64,000 nucleotides of DNA from Patella vulgata (taxonomy: Eukaryota; Mollusca; Gastropoda; Patellidae), in NCBI RefSeq assembly GCF_932274485.2, contig NC_065885.2, positions 32,005,062 to 32,069,061 on the forward strand, given 5' to 3'. Shown here piece after piece: positions 9,334-21,420 of the stretch. How positions within the stretch are numbered: the first letter of the stretch is position 1; every line of letters starts with the position of its first letter. The notes below the pieces were generated by a model, which worked only from the letters and a program-made list of their open reading frames with translations, was not told the origin of the DNA and made no database searches. Position numbers and translations under genes: made by a program.

Positions 9334-12120
9334 TACAAGAAAAAGATGCATGGAATTAAATAATAATAAAATACAATACTTTCGTATTTAAGGCACTGCA
9401 GTTTCCCCCTCACCCCCAGTATCCCCTTCGGTTGAAATTCAGGCCCAAATCAAAACGAGTGTCGTACACGAGGCAATACATGATTACTTTTTCTAAAATA
9501 CCCGATATCATATCCCAATTGACGAGTTAAAATAGCTAAATAGTGTTCTCACAGTAGGCTATCTCTTATGTTGGAATTTTAGACATGAATACTCTCTCTT
9601 AACACCTGATACCATATCCCAGTTGATGAATCGAAATAGCTGAATATTTGTACCTTTATGTATATAATATAGGTTATTTGTTTCTTATATTTTTTTGAAA
9701 ATTTGCCATTACTTTCGGGAATCTCAGATTGGTAATATTCACATTAATCATATCTTGTCGGTTGTTATGTCTTGACTGATGTAATATTTTATTAACTTAT
9801 AATAAAATTGCCATTTTGGTAAAATATGTTATGATTTTAATCAGATTTTGTATTAGGTATAACTTAATTCATTGTGGAACAAAATAAAATAACATCCTTT
9901 AAGAAGAAGAGAAAAATAAAATTCTGTGAACTATATTCTTGAACCTTTATCGTTATATTGTTATTAACGATTGGTTTAATTCACTGGAAAACATCAAATT
10001 TGCAAAGGAAATTTATGATTCAGTTGATCCACTTTAGTTTAGTTCAATATTATTGCTCTGTTACTACCACTTAACCGATCAAGACATTATTCCTTTGGAT
10101 ATCATCATTATTATTTGACCCAATAATCCAGGATAGCATAGGTATATAAGGCATATACAGTGTTCGATTGATCGACCGTATCTTTACATCTGGCGCATTC
10201 TACAGTTACTGACACTTGGTTAACCATATATGTGTAGGATAAAGCACGAGACTTCGATTATGTATGCTGCGGAAAGAAAGACTGAAGAAAATAACCCGGG
10301 GAAAAAACCGAAGTTTTTTTTTAAGTCTTTCTTCCCCAGCATAAGGGAAGTCAAGGACTTTATCTTGCTTATAAACCGTCTATGTTTACATGTACGCAAA
10401 ATGAAAACATCCCAGAATTCCCGTAACAAAAACATTATATTATCATGTTTTCTTATGGAAAAAACTGCTCTGGAAAAATAACCCGTTACAAGTTTAAAGA
10501 AAAACTTTAAGAAGAATATCCCCAAATGCATCTGTATATACCCAAAGCCGCCCCGACTTTCATATCACAGGTTATTCCGGGCATAGAATATACCCCAAAG
10601 ATCAAAGTGATTTACCGTTATAGGTTTATAACTACAGTTATAGAATAGTGAATAACCTTTAAGTACATTTACTTGACCCAATATCTATGTTAAAAAACAT
10701 GACCCAGTCCAAACCCATGTTTCTATAGTCAATTTGTAAGAAAATTTTAATTTTCTCCATATTGTAATAAAAACAAAGGTCCGTGTATGCTCCACAGCGA
10801 CTGCAACGAACTTCGATTGATCGTCGCACTGAAATCCTACATCAGTTACACCGACCGCAAGAATCGCCCAAAGGGTTATTTATTTGGCCAATCCACGGAA
10901 GCTGAAATATCATTTGATGTTATAAAAGTAGCGGCGATAACGTGGATTCAGTTACGCCATTTTGATCATTGGTGGAAATCCCTGAACCGTCGCCTACAAT
11001 TATTTTGTATGCATGAACACGTCGCCGTGAATTCGCCAGCTTCGCTAGTATCATTGTCTAACAATTGAGTGTCGCTTCAAAAAAGGCTTAAAAGTTCAAG
11101 GTTTTAATTACAATCGGGAAATGAAGCGCAGAATGAACAAATTACACTTTGATAGTCATAATATAAAGTAAACTTGTAGTGTATTAGATTTTAAATTTAT
11201 ATAATGTGTATTACAAATTTACATCAACTATAATTATAATTAGAAATAGGAATCTTTTGTCATTAACTTTGAGTAGATAAGATATGACATTTAAATTACA
11301 AAAGACCTTTTATATCAATAGCGGTGAAATTGGTATGCTTTTATGATTATATTCAATTTCTAGAACCAAGAATATTTTTTCTTCAATTATGAAACATCTA
11401 TTGAAGAACCTTGGAATATTAGTTACCCTAATGTAATCAGATCACGACCATTATCGTCCCGGAAAGAGTTTCAAAGGCAATAATTGGATTATGGCAGATA
11501 TTTAGCATGATTTGCAGGTTAAAGAAGGAAAGAAACATCGATCTATAGTATTCAAGATTTGACAAAAACTATCCTATGCATCCTGTTTAATTAAGGTTTG
11601 ATCTAGCCTTTAACAGAACGTAAATCGTGAAGGAATTTGAAAAGCGGTACTTATGACCAGATAGCCCATTTCGTCACTCTATATGTCTGTTTCTTTAGCC
11701 TATAAAAAATCAAGGGGCTCTTTCAAATAGGGATTTTGGGAATTAAAAAGTACCCCAGTTTTGAATCATTAATTCTTAAATAACATGTTATTAGAACTGT
11801 ATTCGAATATTTTATATATTGATACGCTACCTGGTTATCACACGTATGTTTCATTTTTAAAGCTACATTAGTGTATTACATTACATAAATACAAAAGGAC
11901 TTGGTATCCAGAGTCATTTAATATTTATCTGAAAATAACAATTATATCGTTCAATGAAGAGAATAATTAAATGTTGGATTCAAATGAGACCGCGACTAAA
12001 ATAACCACAACTTAACGTTAGAGTAAACTACAATCTAAAACTACAGCAAAATAGGTTAGCTAGTTTAAGTTAAAGCCACAATATTTCAGACTAAAAGATA
12101 CTATTTGTCTGCACCATGTC
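9334..12120 (-). other. Upstream intron/5' flank of the receptor gene, no recognised gene
   Basis: Mostly unique A+T-rich sequence. A 93-codon open frame at 10787-11068 (plus strand) has slightly higher G+C but matches no family I know. The 10220-10531 stretch is open on both strands and probably chance. I read it looking for the TM1 exon on the minus strand and did not find one. Confidence 0.5.
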
Positions 12121-12165
12121 GCCATACAGTGTGTTAAGAGGAACATTTTGCCGGGCCAGTGGCTT
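12121..12165 (-). repeat. SINE-A internal fragment
   Basis: The block 'GCCATACAGTGTGTTA' followed by 'ATTTTGCC' matches the minus-strand body of SINE-A at 14620-14660 and 19960-19995. It sits just before a SINE-B insertion. Confidence 0.6.
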
Positions 12166-12209
12166 TCGGTCGACCCCTGAGCGAGTTGGAGACAGCCTGG
12201 GTAAACATA

Positions 12210-12214
<5 letters not shown>

Positions 12215-12243
<29 letters not shown>

Positions 12244-12505
12244 GAATGGGTTTAACGTCCACTCGACACAAACTAGGTCATTTCGGGACTAACACATTGT
12301 TCAATTTTATTGCAATAATTCGCATGCGCGTAGGGGTCAATAGCAGTGGGAGGAAACCGGAGGATCTGTAGAAAATCCACGAGGTTGAGCAGGCGACCCT
12401 ACTCCTTGTCACGTACAACCGGAGATTCGAAACCACGCCAGTTGACTCATTGACAGACCTTATGATACAGCGCGTACGTGCTAACAATTCGGCCATCCAA
12501 CCCCC
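12215..12505 (-). repeat. SINE-B, near-full copy with 12-bp target-site duplication
   Basis: tRNA-derived SINE on the minus strand. The head (12505-12415) carries A-box-like GGCCGAATTG and B-box-like GGTTTCGAATC (seen in complement as GATTCGAAACC). The body follows and the tail is a (CT)n run, seen as AGAGAG from 12212. The direct repeat AAACATAATCAG occurs at 12203-12214 and 12506-12517. The exact tail border is ambiguous because the TSD runs into the AG repeat. Confidence 0.85.
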
Positions 12506-12592
12506 AAACATAATCAGCTCGCATACATTAAAAACTAGTCTTATCGAGTATACTGGTCCAAAAATAAATAATGAACACCAATCAATCCTAAC

Positions 12593-12611
12593 GGGGGGGG
12601 GGGGGGGGGGG
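12593..12611. repeat. G homopolymer, 19 bases
   Basis: Uninterrupted G run just 5' of the SINE-B fragment at 12625. SINE-B copies elsewhere also start at G runs (minus-strand C runs at 22523-22536 and 23521-23532), so this may be an expanded SINE 5' end. Confidence 0.8.
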
Positions 12612-12624
12612 CGAAAGTAATGGA

Positions 12625-12806
12625 CTCGCCTGTCCAAACTCGTAGGTTTTGTTCGGGTCCTTCGCACCCCCCCCCCCCCACACACACACTTTTAAAGACC
12701 CCTATGCGCAAGCGAATTATTGAAATAAAGTTGAACCATGTGTTAGTCCCGAAATGACCTAGTTTGTGTCGAGTGGACGTTAAACCTAATTTTTCTCTTT
12801 CTCTCA
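12625..12806 (+). repeat. SINE-B, headless copy
   Basis: Body and tail only ('GCGCAAGCGAATTATTGAAA', 'TTAGTCCCGAAATGACCTAG', CT-rich tail), with a C run (12667-12679) and CA repeat inside. Lies head to head with the copy at 12215-12505. Confidence 0.8.
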
Positions 12807-14537
12807 CTCTCGCCTCTAAGATCCGGACTGAAAGACCTTTGGTTGCGACAAATTAATTATACAAGTAGACTCATGTAAACGCTAATCCAAACGACTTCAG
12901 TTATTTTGAGACTAGTAAGCCAATTTATTGCGAAAAGCGAATAGGGTCACGTCGGTTTTAAACAATATGTTATGTCCCTAATCGCAAGACGCGAGCGATA
13001 ATAGCACGGCTAACTCCATCTTCAATAGAAGGCTTGATCTCGCTTTAACTACGCACATCTTATCAAGGCCAGATGTTGTGTAACTCGCAGTCTAGCGATC
13101 CAGAAGTTTAAATCAAAAATTACAATTTGGCTTTTAAATAGATTGTCGTGCTCTCTGAGTTATTCAGGGACATACATTTGTAATGTGGCTCTCATTAGGT
13201 CTCGAGTCTGAGGACCATTAAAGGTATTTATAAGGTAATAAAGAGAAATTTCTTATCACGTCTAGTTTCTTGATAGGTTAATACAGTATTATTCTGATAC
13301 ACTTATTTTGGGACCTAACATCTTGAAACTCAATCAAGGAATAACACTATGGCTCTTTTTAGAAATGATATTGAAACTCCACTCCAGGATTGGTAATAAA
13401 GCACATATACCAGAAATTTAGAAATTATTATACTGCCTGATGACTCCCCAATGTATCTTCTTTTATCCGTGCCATATTAACTGGACCCCAAGTTTCATGT
13501 TGAAATCTTTGGGGTGAGAAAATGACTGCCTTTTCGATATACCGCGTCGCTTTCCCTGTCAATCACGAGAATGTATTTTAATATAAAACAATATAATACC
13601 CATTTATTCAGAATTCCTAAAATGATATCTATAACTAAAAATTCGAACTTTAAATATTTATGAGCGCCGTGTGTTAATGTGTATACTTGACCGATGGAGG
13701 AGAAGCCACCCGAACAGCTAAAGGTAGCGGTGTAAAGTTAACCGAATCAAAATCCCAGACAACTTTGTTCGATATATTAAGCATTAACACGTGCATTCAA
13801 ATGCTATTTCAGACCCCACGTTAATTCAAAGTCATCGGTGGAACAAATGCCAGTATATTCTTCATTTACTTAACCTCGTGGATGCCCCCAGACGCAACTC
13901 AGTGGAAAATGCAAACAGTTGAAAAGATCAAAATTTACCAATTATCTGGGTTCAACATTAAATATGTCAGTAGACTAGTAAAACATGAACAAATAAGCAG
14001 TTATATTACAGCAAAACGAGATACATTTTTCGCACCTATTTCCCAGTAGCGGGGAATCCTGGTACATGTAGAACATTCTAAATTTAAAATCTTAGAATGC
14101 ATATTAGCATGACAACTGTGAAAGGGACAGTTTTGAGAGATTTTACCACTTTTCGCCATACTTCCCTTCCTGTGTCATGTGCATAATCCCAAAGGTTGGA
14201 TTTTTTAATATAATATATTAATCGTGCCATTGAGAAAATGATTACATTTGCTCCTTCTTGGAGTCGATCAAAATTATTTTATATACACCACCGTTGGTAA
14301 CTCACAGACAACACCCCTACATTCACTTCAACGTGGCCATTTTACCGCCTATGTGGGTTGAACAGATATACGCACCATCCCAGAAACTTTGTCGTGTCTT
14401 CGCAATTGTATTGTCGGAATATAAAAATATATTTCGACAATAACTTCCAGAGTTATTCCCCTTTCTTATGAAATCCTGTCCGTTGGGACTTCCTTTGTTT
14501 CTCAATCTTTCTAAATTTGATGTGGGTTACTCAGGTC
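12807..14537. other. Unassigned unique sequence
   Basis: No gene found on either strand. A short hairpin-forming stretch lies at about 14411-14440 (TTGTCGGAATAT / ATATTTCGACAA). Otherwise no structure. Confidence 0.4.
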
Positions 14538-14546
14538 ACTCAAAGG

Positions 14547-14910
14547 AAATGAAATGAAATGAAATGAGGTTTAACGTCCTACTGTTTTGCTCCGAACTGG
14601 GCTAATGAAGACGGGCATACGCCATATAGTGTGCTATGAGGGAAATTTTGCCCGGACAGCGGCACTACGGCCTACTCTTATATCGAATTCCAACTGTCAA
14701 GGGATCTTTTACGTGCACGCCAATGTGTACACGGGACCTCGGTTTTTCGTCCCATCCGAACGACTAGACAGCTTTCCTTGTCAGCCCCTCCGTCCTGCAT
14801 CAATGACAAGGGAGAACCACGCTGGAAAATCTGGATGAACTTTCTCGGCCAATGCAGGGATCGAACACCCGACCTCCAGGCTAGCAAGCCAGCGTCTTGC
14901 CCACTTAGTC
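14547..14910 (-). repeat. SINE-A, full-length copy with 9-bp target-site duplication
   Basis: tRNA-derived SINE of about 360 bp on the minus strand. The head at the right end has A-box-like GACTAAGTGGG and B-box-like GTGTTCGATCCC. The tail at the left end is an (ATTTC)n repeat. ACTCAAAGG flanks both sides (14538-14546 and 14911-14919), the mark of target-primed insertion. The open frames overlapping it are SINE shadows. Confidence 0.92.
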
Positions 14911-14919
14911 ACTCAAAGG

Positions 14920-16596
14920 AGGGAACCCATTGATTTTCAATAGTTTTGTAGAAAGTCAACGTCCTCCCGTCTATCTTTCACATTTCTTGTTAGACCAATA
15001 GACCTACAATATTCCATTTTTTATACGCCCACTTTTTAATTTCTACGTATGATTTTTTTTTTAGTTAACGATTCCCCACTTTCTACGTTCTCAAGTTAAA
15101 TCTGTTAAACCATGTATGAATTTGTTTTTAGAGAAACTTTTCTTTATGGGAAAGTGTGCCATTTCTTTACATGGGCGAGTGGTAGTAGATAATGTAACCG
15201 ATAATGACCCCATACTACGGTGACATATCCAAGGGAATAATATGCCGAGGTGTGTTTAAGTGCATTATAACACTCGAAGACGACAGATAGCTTATGATTT
15301 GATGTATATCAGAATGAAGTAAATGTGGTTGATTTTTTTAACTGGGGGTATTTTTCTTTTTTATTTATTTAAACGATACTGGGATAAGGCTCAGTTGGTA
15401 ATGAGGATGATCTGAGAATCTGTGACGAAATGGTGTTTATGTAAATAAATTAAGCAAAGGTACATAAACGCATATAAATTATGTTGCATTTTAGAGGAAT
15501 GTACAAAGCATACGTCGATGTACTACTAAATGAATAAGCTGCACAAATTTATTGCAATAATGATCTATTCGAGATGAAGTTACGCGATTTTAATTTTCAA
15601 TCAGAATTCACACGCAATTCATTTGTGCTCACAAGCTGCGGGAAAAAAAACGACATGATTTCCGCCATTAAAAATAACCGGTAAAGCCACATTAAAGGCA
15701 ATGATGACTTCCTGCGGCTTGACAAGGTGACAAGAATCAGGGCTTAAATAATTATTTTCTTTTGTCGCGATCTTTTATATCGCAGTAGGTGCATAATGAT
15801 ATTCACCTTTGAATGAATGGGTTGTAATAAGCGACCATCATTTTCACCGAAAAAAAATATTTAAATCTTTATATTGTAAAATAACTGGGGACAAGTTAAA
15901 GAGATTTTATTGATCCTTTTCATACTGACTCTGAATTCCCCTTGCACAACGAGATCTATTAAAAAACAATATCCTCTAGTACTTTTAGTTAGAGCAAACC
16001 AAACTTCTTTATTGTAATTTGCTAAGATATTTCCAACAAGCATTGTGTCAAATATGGGATTCGAATCAAATGAAACGCTAATTAGACAAATTTAAGCGAC
16101 TCGATATTTCTTCGAACACAGCATGAATCCAAAAGCGATTTTCAGTTGTTTGTACCATTTGTTTCATGCCACCATCTTAAATATTAAGGTTCGCACTACA
16201 AGATTTATTGTATTGATAATTTCGATAATTCACTATTCCCTGAACAACGATTTGGAGATACCGGAAGTGACACCGAAAATGGAAATCAATTATTGTTACC
16301 GACTGACGCAGAATAGGGTAAAAAGTACACAGAAGATCTCCAGCTGACTGGCAGAGGATATCAGTTCGCAACCGAGTACTGTTAAGAAGAACTGACTCCC
16401 GCGAGATTAGAAAAACGAGAAACGTCGGGAAAAAAAATCAGTAGGTCCATCTCTTAGTTTTGATTGTTTTTGTGGTCACATTGTAAATTCTAGCTACTGT
16501 ATATTCCGGTGGTCTGTAAACTGAACCCATTCTTACATTTGATTTTGTATTGGGCAAGAGAAACTGTACAATTCTGCACTGTCTACTTTGAGAATA
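14920..16596. other. Unassigned A+T-rich sequence
   Basis: No gene or repeat recognised. The open frames at 15861-16043 and 16123-16371 show no domain. Confidence 0.4.
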
Positions 16597-16753
16597 GACA
16601 AGGAGTAGGGTCGCCTGTCCAACCTCGTGGGTTTTCTCCAGGTCCTCTGGTTTCCTCCTACTGCTAAAGACCCCTACGCGCAAGCAAATTATTGAAATAA
16701 AAATTGAACCATGTGTTAGTTCCGAAATGGCATAGTTTGTGTCGAATGGACGT

Positions 16754-16800
<47 letters not shown>
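16597..16800 (+). repeat. SINE-B, headless copy 1 of a tandem pair, with (CT)n tail
   Basis: Starts at 'CAAGGAGTAGGGTCGCCTG' and ends in a long (CT)n run (about 16757-16799). It is followed immediately by a second copy in the same orientation. Frames made of Arg-Glu repeats here are microsatellite shadows. Confidence 0.85.
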
Positions 16801-16801
<1 letters not shown>

Positions 16802-16990
16802 GGTCGCCTGTCCAACCTCGTGGGTTTTCTCCGGGTCCTCCGGTTTCCTCCTACTGCAAAAGACCCCTGCGCGCAAGCGAATTATGGAAATAAAATTGAA
16901 CCACGTGTCAGTCCCGAAATGGCCTAGTTTGTGTTGAATGGACGTTAAACCATCTCTCTCTCTCTCTCGTTCTCTCTCTCTCTCTCTTTG
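16801..16990 (+). repeat. SINE-B, headless copy 2 of a tandem pair
   Basis: Begins at 'AGGGTCGCCTGTCCAACCTC' directly after the (CT)n of the first copy and ends in its own (CT)n. The arrangement suggests either unequal crossing-over at the CT tract or insertion of one SINE into the tail of another. Confidence 0.85.
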
Positions 16991-17027
16991 ACTGGTCAGC
17001 AAATTCAAAATTTGATATTCTATTTAG

Positions 17028-17230
17028 TACTGTGGTGCTAATCCGGTTTACATCTTTCATATACACACAACTTTATTAAATGGAAGTAGAATAAACACTT
17101 TTCGAAATTCTCGAAGTATACTTGTTTATAACTAAAATGTTGACCAATTTGCTTCGTTTCTGTTCTCAAGCGGAGCTAATTGCAGACAGATAGCGTAACT
17201 TTCGTATGCGCACTGTATATATATATCTTG
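17028..17230. repeat. Interspersed repeat, pair with 21245-21420
   Basis: Shares 'CCGGTTTACA', 'AGTATAC', 'ATGTTG(G/A)(T/C)CAA' and 'AATTG(C/T)AGACAGA(T/C)AGC' in the same order with 21245-21420. It is diverged and its ends are unclear. Confidence 0.55.
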
Positions 17231-18961
17231 CCTATTATCAAAATACGTGTGATTGTAAAATGGTTGATGAATTTTATAAGAATCCAGAATTCCTCAAAAT
17301 ATATCAGCAGATATACAAGTTTGGAGGCTTATAAAAATAGGCGTAGCATATTTCTTTAAATACCGAAAGTAACAGTTGATCAATATAAAAACACATTCCT
17401 AGTTACATAAACCGAATAACTGATATTAGGAAAATAAATTTTCGTTAACCTTTTTTATAAAATATATTGGATCAATACCGTCCAACAAAATATGATGTAT
17501 GGTGATTATTATTCTCGTGAATAAAGCAAAATGACAACATTTAGTGCTATACGAGAAATTTACGAGGTCCATAACTTTGATTAACAATACTGTAACTGTT
17601 AATATAAAGAAATACGGTTGATCGAAATTCTCGGGAATTTAAAATAAAATTTAACGATAATAATAATATCTGCATTTTAACAATATTTCGTAATATTGTA
17701 TTATGCGTTTGTAATGAATGATTTTCTTTCCACTAGATGTCGACATGATCAGTCCAAATGTATGACATGCAGGTTATATATTTAGAGGGAAGTTGATTTT
17801 TTTGCAAAAGCACTTCTGTGTTCCAACACCAGTCTATAGCAGTTTCAATGGTTCTTGGGCAAGAACGGTGATACCTGCAGCAAATGTTGTATTTATATGT
17901 ATTAGCTAACAGGATGGCCCCAACACGATGGGGTTCACAAATCCATAAGTTGTGAAAAGTTTGATGAGGCCCGATTTAGACTTATTACAAATAGTTGGGA
18001 TGTTCCATTTGAGCGTTAAAGACTTGCATGGTTATTATTTTATGAAAAAGTTGGCTGACCCGGGTAACTTTAAACAAGTTCATACAGATATACTAGAACC
18101 CAATATAATGTTCTAGAATTATAAACTAGGATTTGAACGTTTGTCCAAGATTAGGGTTAATCCTCTGATGAACCCAGTACTTACATACCATCGCATTTAA
18201 ACCTACATGGGGTTCACGAGGCTTTCGGCTATGGGACTTTTAAGTTAAAACTCTGGAACGAAAGGTCACAAAACGCTGGTTATCGATAGATTTCGTCTCT
18301 CATGGCCCCAATGCTTTACAAATTTGAAAACATGATAGAGTTCGTTCTTTAATGACCCTAATCATTCACATGGGCAAGGTTGACATAACACCTCCAGATT
18401 AACTTATTGGTAAATAGAAATAGAACATATTGGTTACTTTCATGATGTCTGTGAACGGTCTGGTATGATGTGTCTTTAACAAAATATTACAGGAAAAACA
18501 ATCCCATGTAAATAAACTGGAAGGCGCCAGAAACTAGAGGATGTTAACAAATAACCTTTATCTATAGCGTCACTAGAGGATGGTCAATGAAAGAAATCTA
18601 ATTTCAGGCGTCTGTAATCAATAACAGGGGGTAATAGCTAATTATATTTACAACAATTATTGATCTTAATTAGCACAGAACTGCTTTCAACACCAACTGC
18701 AGATCCAACCCACCGTCCCTTGGTAGCGCCTTAGTAGAGACGTATATATCGGTATATGTTATCGCACAACCATACAATTCAAACTAAAGCAAGGCCAAAG
18801 TCAAATACATTAATCCCACATGCGTGTGTCTTTTATTACGCACAATAAACACGTTGATATCTAAATACAAAGACACATACACCAGGCCTGGACAAAAACA
18901 AGAGTATTCATGTTGGTAAAAAGTAAACACAATTCTTCCAGCGAAATATATTGAATTTAAA
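17231..18961. other. Unassigned unique sequence
   Basis: No coding frame of note and no repeat recognised. Confidence 0.4.
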
Positions 18962-19362
18962 GCGGCATTATGGGAGATTAGATAAAGAGTTGACAGTTCT
19001 CGCTATAATACGTAAAAAATAGATAACGTAAATAGAATGTGCTGAATATCTCAGTCAAATTGCTCCACGCTGAACCGAGATATTAGCTATTAAATTATAG
19101 GCTAGCCTCGATCATCATTACTAAAGTCGGTACAATAAAAAACATAGTCTCGATTTTCCACTTTTGAATTTAATAATCAATGAGCATTGAGCAGCAGATC
19201 AAATTCAAATCCAGTGAAAATCGAACACATAAAATGGCATCGAGAGATGATTAAGGTCTTTTCAGGTTAATAAATGTCTAATTAATAATTTAGATAACAT
19301 TTCAGGCCCAAAGAAAGACCTGCAATAGGCAGATTTAGCTCTTGCATAATGTATATTTGAGC
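18962..19362 (+). mobile_element. TTAA-flanked MITE, family M1 copy 2
   Basis: Aligns along most of its length with 3121-3519: 'GCATTATGGGAGATTAGATA', 'CAGTTCTCGCTATAATA', 'ATTTAGATAACATTTCAGGC' and 'AGGCAGATTTAGCTCTTGCA'. A TTAA sits at the left end; the right TTAA has been lost by change. Confidence 0.65.
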
Positions 19363-19888
19363 TTTATTTATTACCATGTATATAACATAAAATATATGGT
19401 CATTGCAGAGGTGTAATGGAAATTAATTTGATTTTGCTCGTATTTTTATGTTTAAAGCAAAATGAGGTAGCCGTGTATTTGTGGGGTTTACAGCCTATTT
19501 AACACCAAATGTCATGTCAATTTCATCCTATTGATCTCTGATTTTTTTGGTGATTGGTATCAATATTACGGAAACCCGTGTTCAAGAACCTGGGTTATGG
19601 GCACGGAAGGGCCCAAAGGGACAAATTGTCTGTATGCCGAGCGAAACAATGCGAAAAACTGTAGGACAACATCCATCGAGAAAACCAAAACTCGCTGCTA
19701 AATGACAATCTATTAATGACAGGCATATTAATGAGGACACGTTATCGACTAAATAATTGTATTTGAACGTATGACACTTTTAGCAAAAGAAATGATAGAC
19801 CTAAGTATGTTATTACACAAAAACTTAGTAGGAAGGTTTGTATGTAAGATCACTGAGAGCACATGTCTGCATAGCGAACATCAAGACG
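19363..19888. other. Unassigned sequence
   Basis: No gene or repeat recognised. Confidence 0.35.
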
Positions 19889-20074
19889 GAAATGAAATGA
19901 AATGGGGTTTAAAGTCCCACTGTTTTGCTCCGACTGGGCTAATGGAGACGGACATATGCCATACAGTGTGTTATGAGGGAAATTTTGCCCGGACAGCGGT
20001 GCTACGGCCTACTCTTATATCGAATCGCGACCTCCAGGCTAGCGAGCCAGCGTCTTAACCACTTAGTCACCGTA
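19889..20074 (-). repeat. SINE-A with an internal deletion
   Basis: The (ATTTC)n tail at the left, the 3' body ('GCCATACAGTGTGTTATGAG', 'CGGCCTACTCTTATATCGAA') and the tRNA-like head ('CTCCAGGCTAGCGAGCCAGC') are all present, but the middle (about 170 bp of the 14.5 kb copy) is missing. No clear target-site duplication. Confidence 0.85.
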
Positions 20075-20234
20075 GCTCCCAGTATGAAGGAAAGCGTGAA
20101 ACAGTCAGTGTATGTAGGCTATTTAACATCCGCGATTTGTTTAACTAAAATTCAAATAGTCCGGTAGTGAAACGCCAGTTTCTATATCTTTTAGATGTGT
20201 AGAACCAGAAACTTAAAAATGTCATCGGGCACAT

Positions 20235-20654
20235 TTGGGCCCTTTTCAGAGTATGCAAATGAACTCCCCCATTACCGAAATTATCTTGGTGAACACGGAA
20301 GATAGTGAATGCATTACAAAACTAAGGCAGTACATCTCAAGCGGATCCATGGTGTGTAAGTTGGTTTACAAGAACATATCGGATCCTGGACTGAAGTCCA
20401 TCCTAGTTCTACCAATGTCGGAGACATTTGTGAAAACTACCCTACATGCTCACAATCAGACCCTGATACACCTGAATAATTATGCTACAGATTATGGGTG
20501 GATACATTATGATGCAGCAAAGACATTGTGGCCCGTGATCATGTCCCACCGAAGTGTTCACTCTGATCAACCTTGTGGAATCGCACAGATAAGATGGTGT
20601 AGTTCCGACTTGCTATGCCGTTCTTTTGTGCTTGTCCGAGTTGACAGACACTGA
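20235..20654 (+). pseudogene. Possible retroelement fossil: integrase zinc-binding-like fragment
   Basis: A 139-codon frame with coding-like composition. Its middle reads 'ILVLP', then 'TLHAHN', 'IHL' and 'LWPVI', in the order and spacing of the H2C2 region of Ty3/Gypsy-type integrases (LVLP ... aHd ... GHlG ... yWPgm). The expected downstream Cys pair and catalytic core are not evident. No LTRs were recognised around it. Alternatively it is an unknown host exon. I treat it as a small, old and incomplete fossil. Confidence 0.3.
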
Positions 20655-21244
20655 AAACGACGCGGTAGATTAATAGTGATGTTGAGTCAAATTTGCATAT
20701 TTGGAAAATTCGAATTCTATTCTTCCCACGTGTTTTATTTACACCATCAATTTTCGTATCTGGACATAGAATATTGTAACATTGATGACGAGATACTTTT
20801 AAAGTGGTATTATCGAAAATGGCGTGATTTATGGAATTTGCATATTTGTTTTGCTGATAATCAGACCAGAAATACATATAATAGGTAAAGATACCCCGAT
20901 TATCTATTTATAGGCAGTTTGTTTCTGTCATTATCCCATGTACTACGTAAAATATTTACAAAAAAAAAGAAATTACGTAATTGTAGCACCTAATTTAAAT
21001 ATTCACCATGTGCGAGTCACATGACATTATCGTTAATGGGATTATTGTGTTTACAGGCGAGGGAACATAGGTATAGGCACCAATTCGGTTATGTTATCAG
21101 TTATATTCTCTGAGCTTTAGTCAATAATCGAACTTCGAAAATGGCGGAGTTAACTTGCATATTCTGAAACAGACTAAAGGGAGCCCAGTTGATAGACATA
21201 GAAACAGAAAAGAATGACCGCCATGTTGAAACATTAATGTACTA
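20655..21244. other. Unassigned sequence
   Basis: Frames open on both strands overlap the 3' part of the 20.2 kb fragment. No domain was recognised. Confidence 0.35.
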
Positions 21245-21420
21245 TATTGTGTACCAATCCGGTTTACACACAAAGGCTAAACAAAACCTTTTCAAATTCA
21301 TTAAGTATACATCGTCGATGTAGGAGTTAGTATGTTGGTCAACTAGCTTCCTGTCAATTCTCAAGAGGAATTAATTGTAGACAGACAGCATATGTTTCGT
21401 ATGCCCCAATAGGAAAACTG
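21245..21420. repeat. Interspersed repeat, pair with 17028-17230
   Basis: See the partner at 17028: the same blocks in the same order and orientation, with small insertions. Confidence 0.55.

Noticed and set aside
9328-9351. ATG at 9351 as the receptor start
   Set aside because: It lies upstream of a clear splice acceptor and would give a receptor without TM1.
10220-10531. Overlapping frames on both strands
   Set aside because: Low-complexity Lys/Phe composition, no domain, and mutually overlapping; best explained by chance in A+T-rich DNA.
12278-12807. 135- and 88-codon minus-strand frames
   Set aside because: Both read through SINE-B bodies and G/C homopolymers; the same peptides appear wherever SINE-B occurs.
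14411-14440. Short inverted repeat as a transposon or terminator
   Set aside because: The arms are only about 12 bp, with no TSD and no second copy in the window.
16664-17008. Open frames rich in Arg-Glu or Ser-Leu repeats
   Set aside because: They translate the (CT)n/(GA)n tails of SINE-B copies and have no independent coding evidence.
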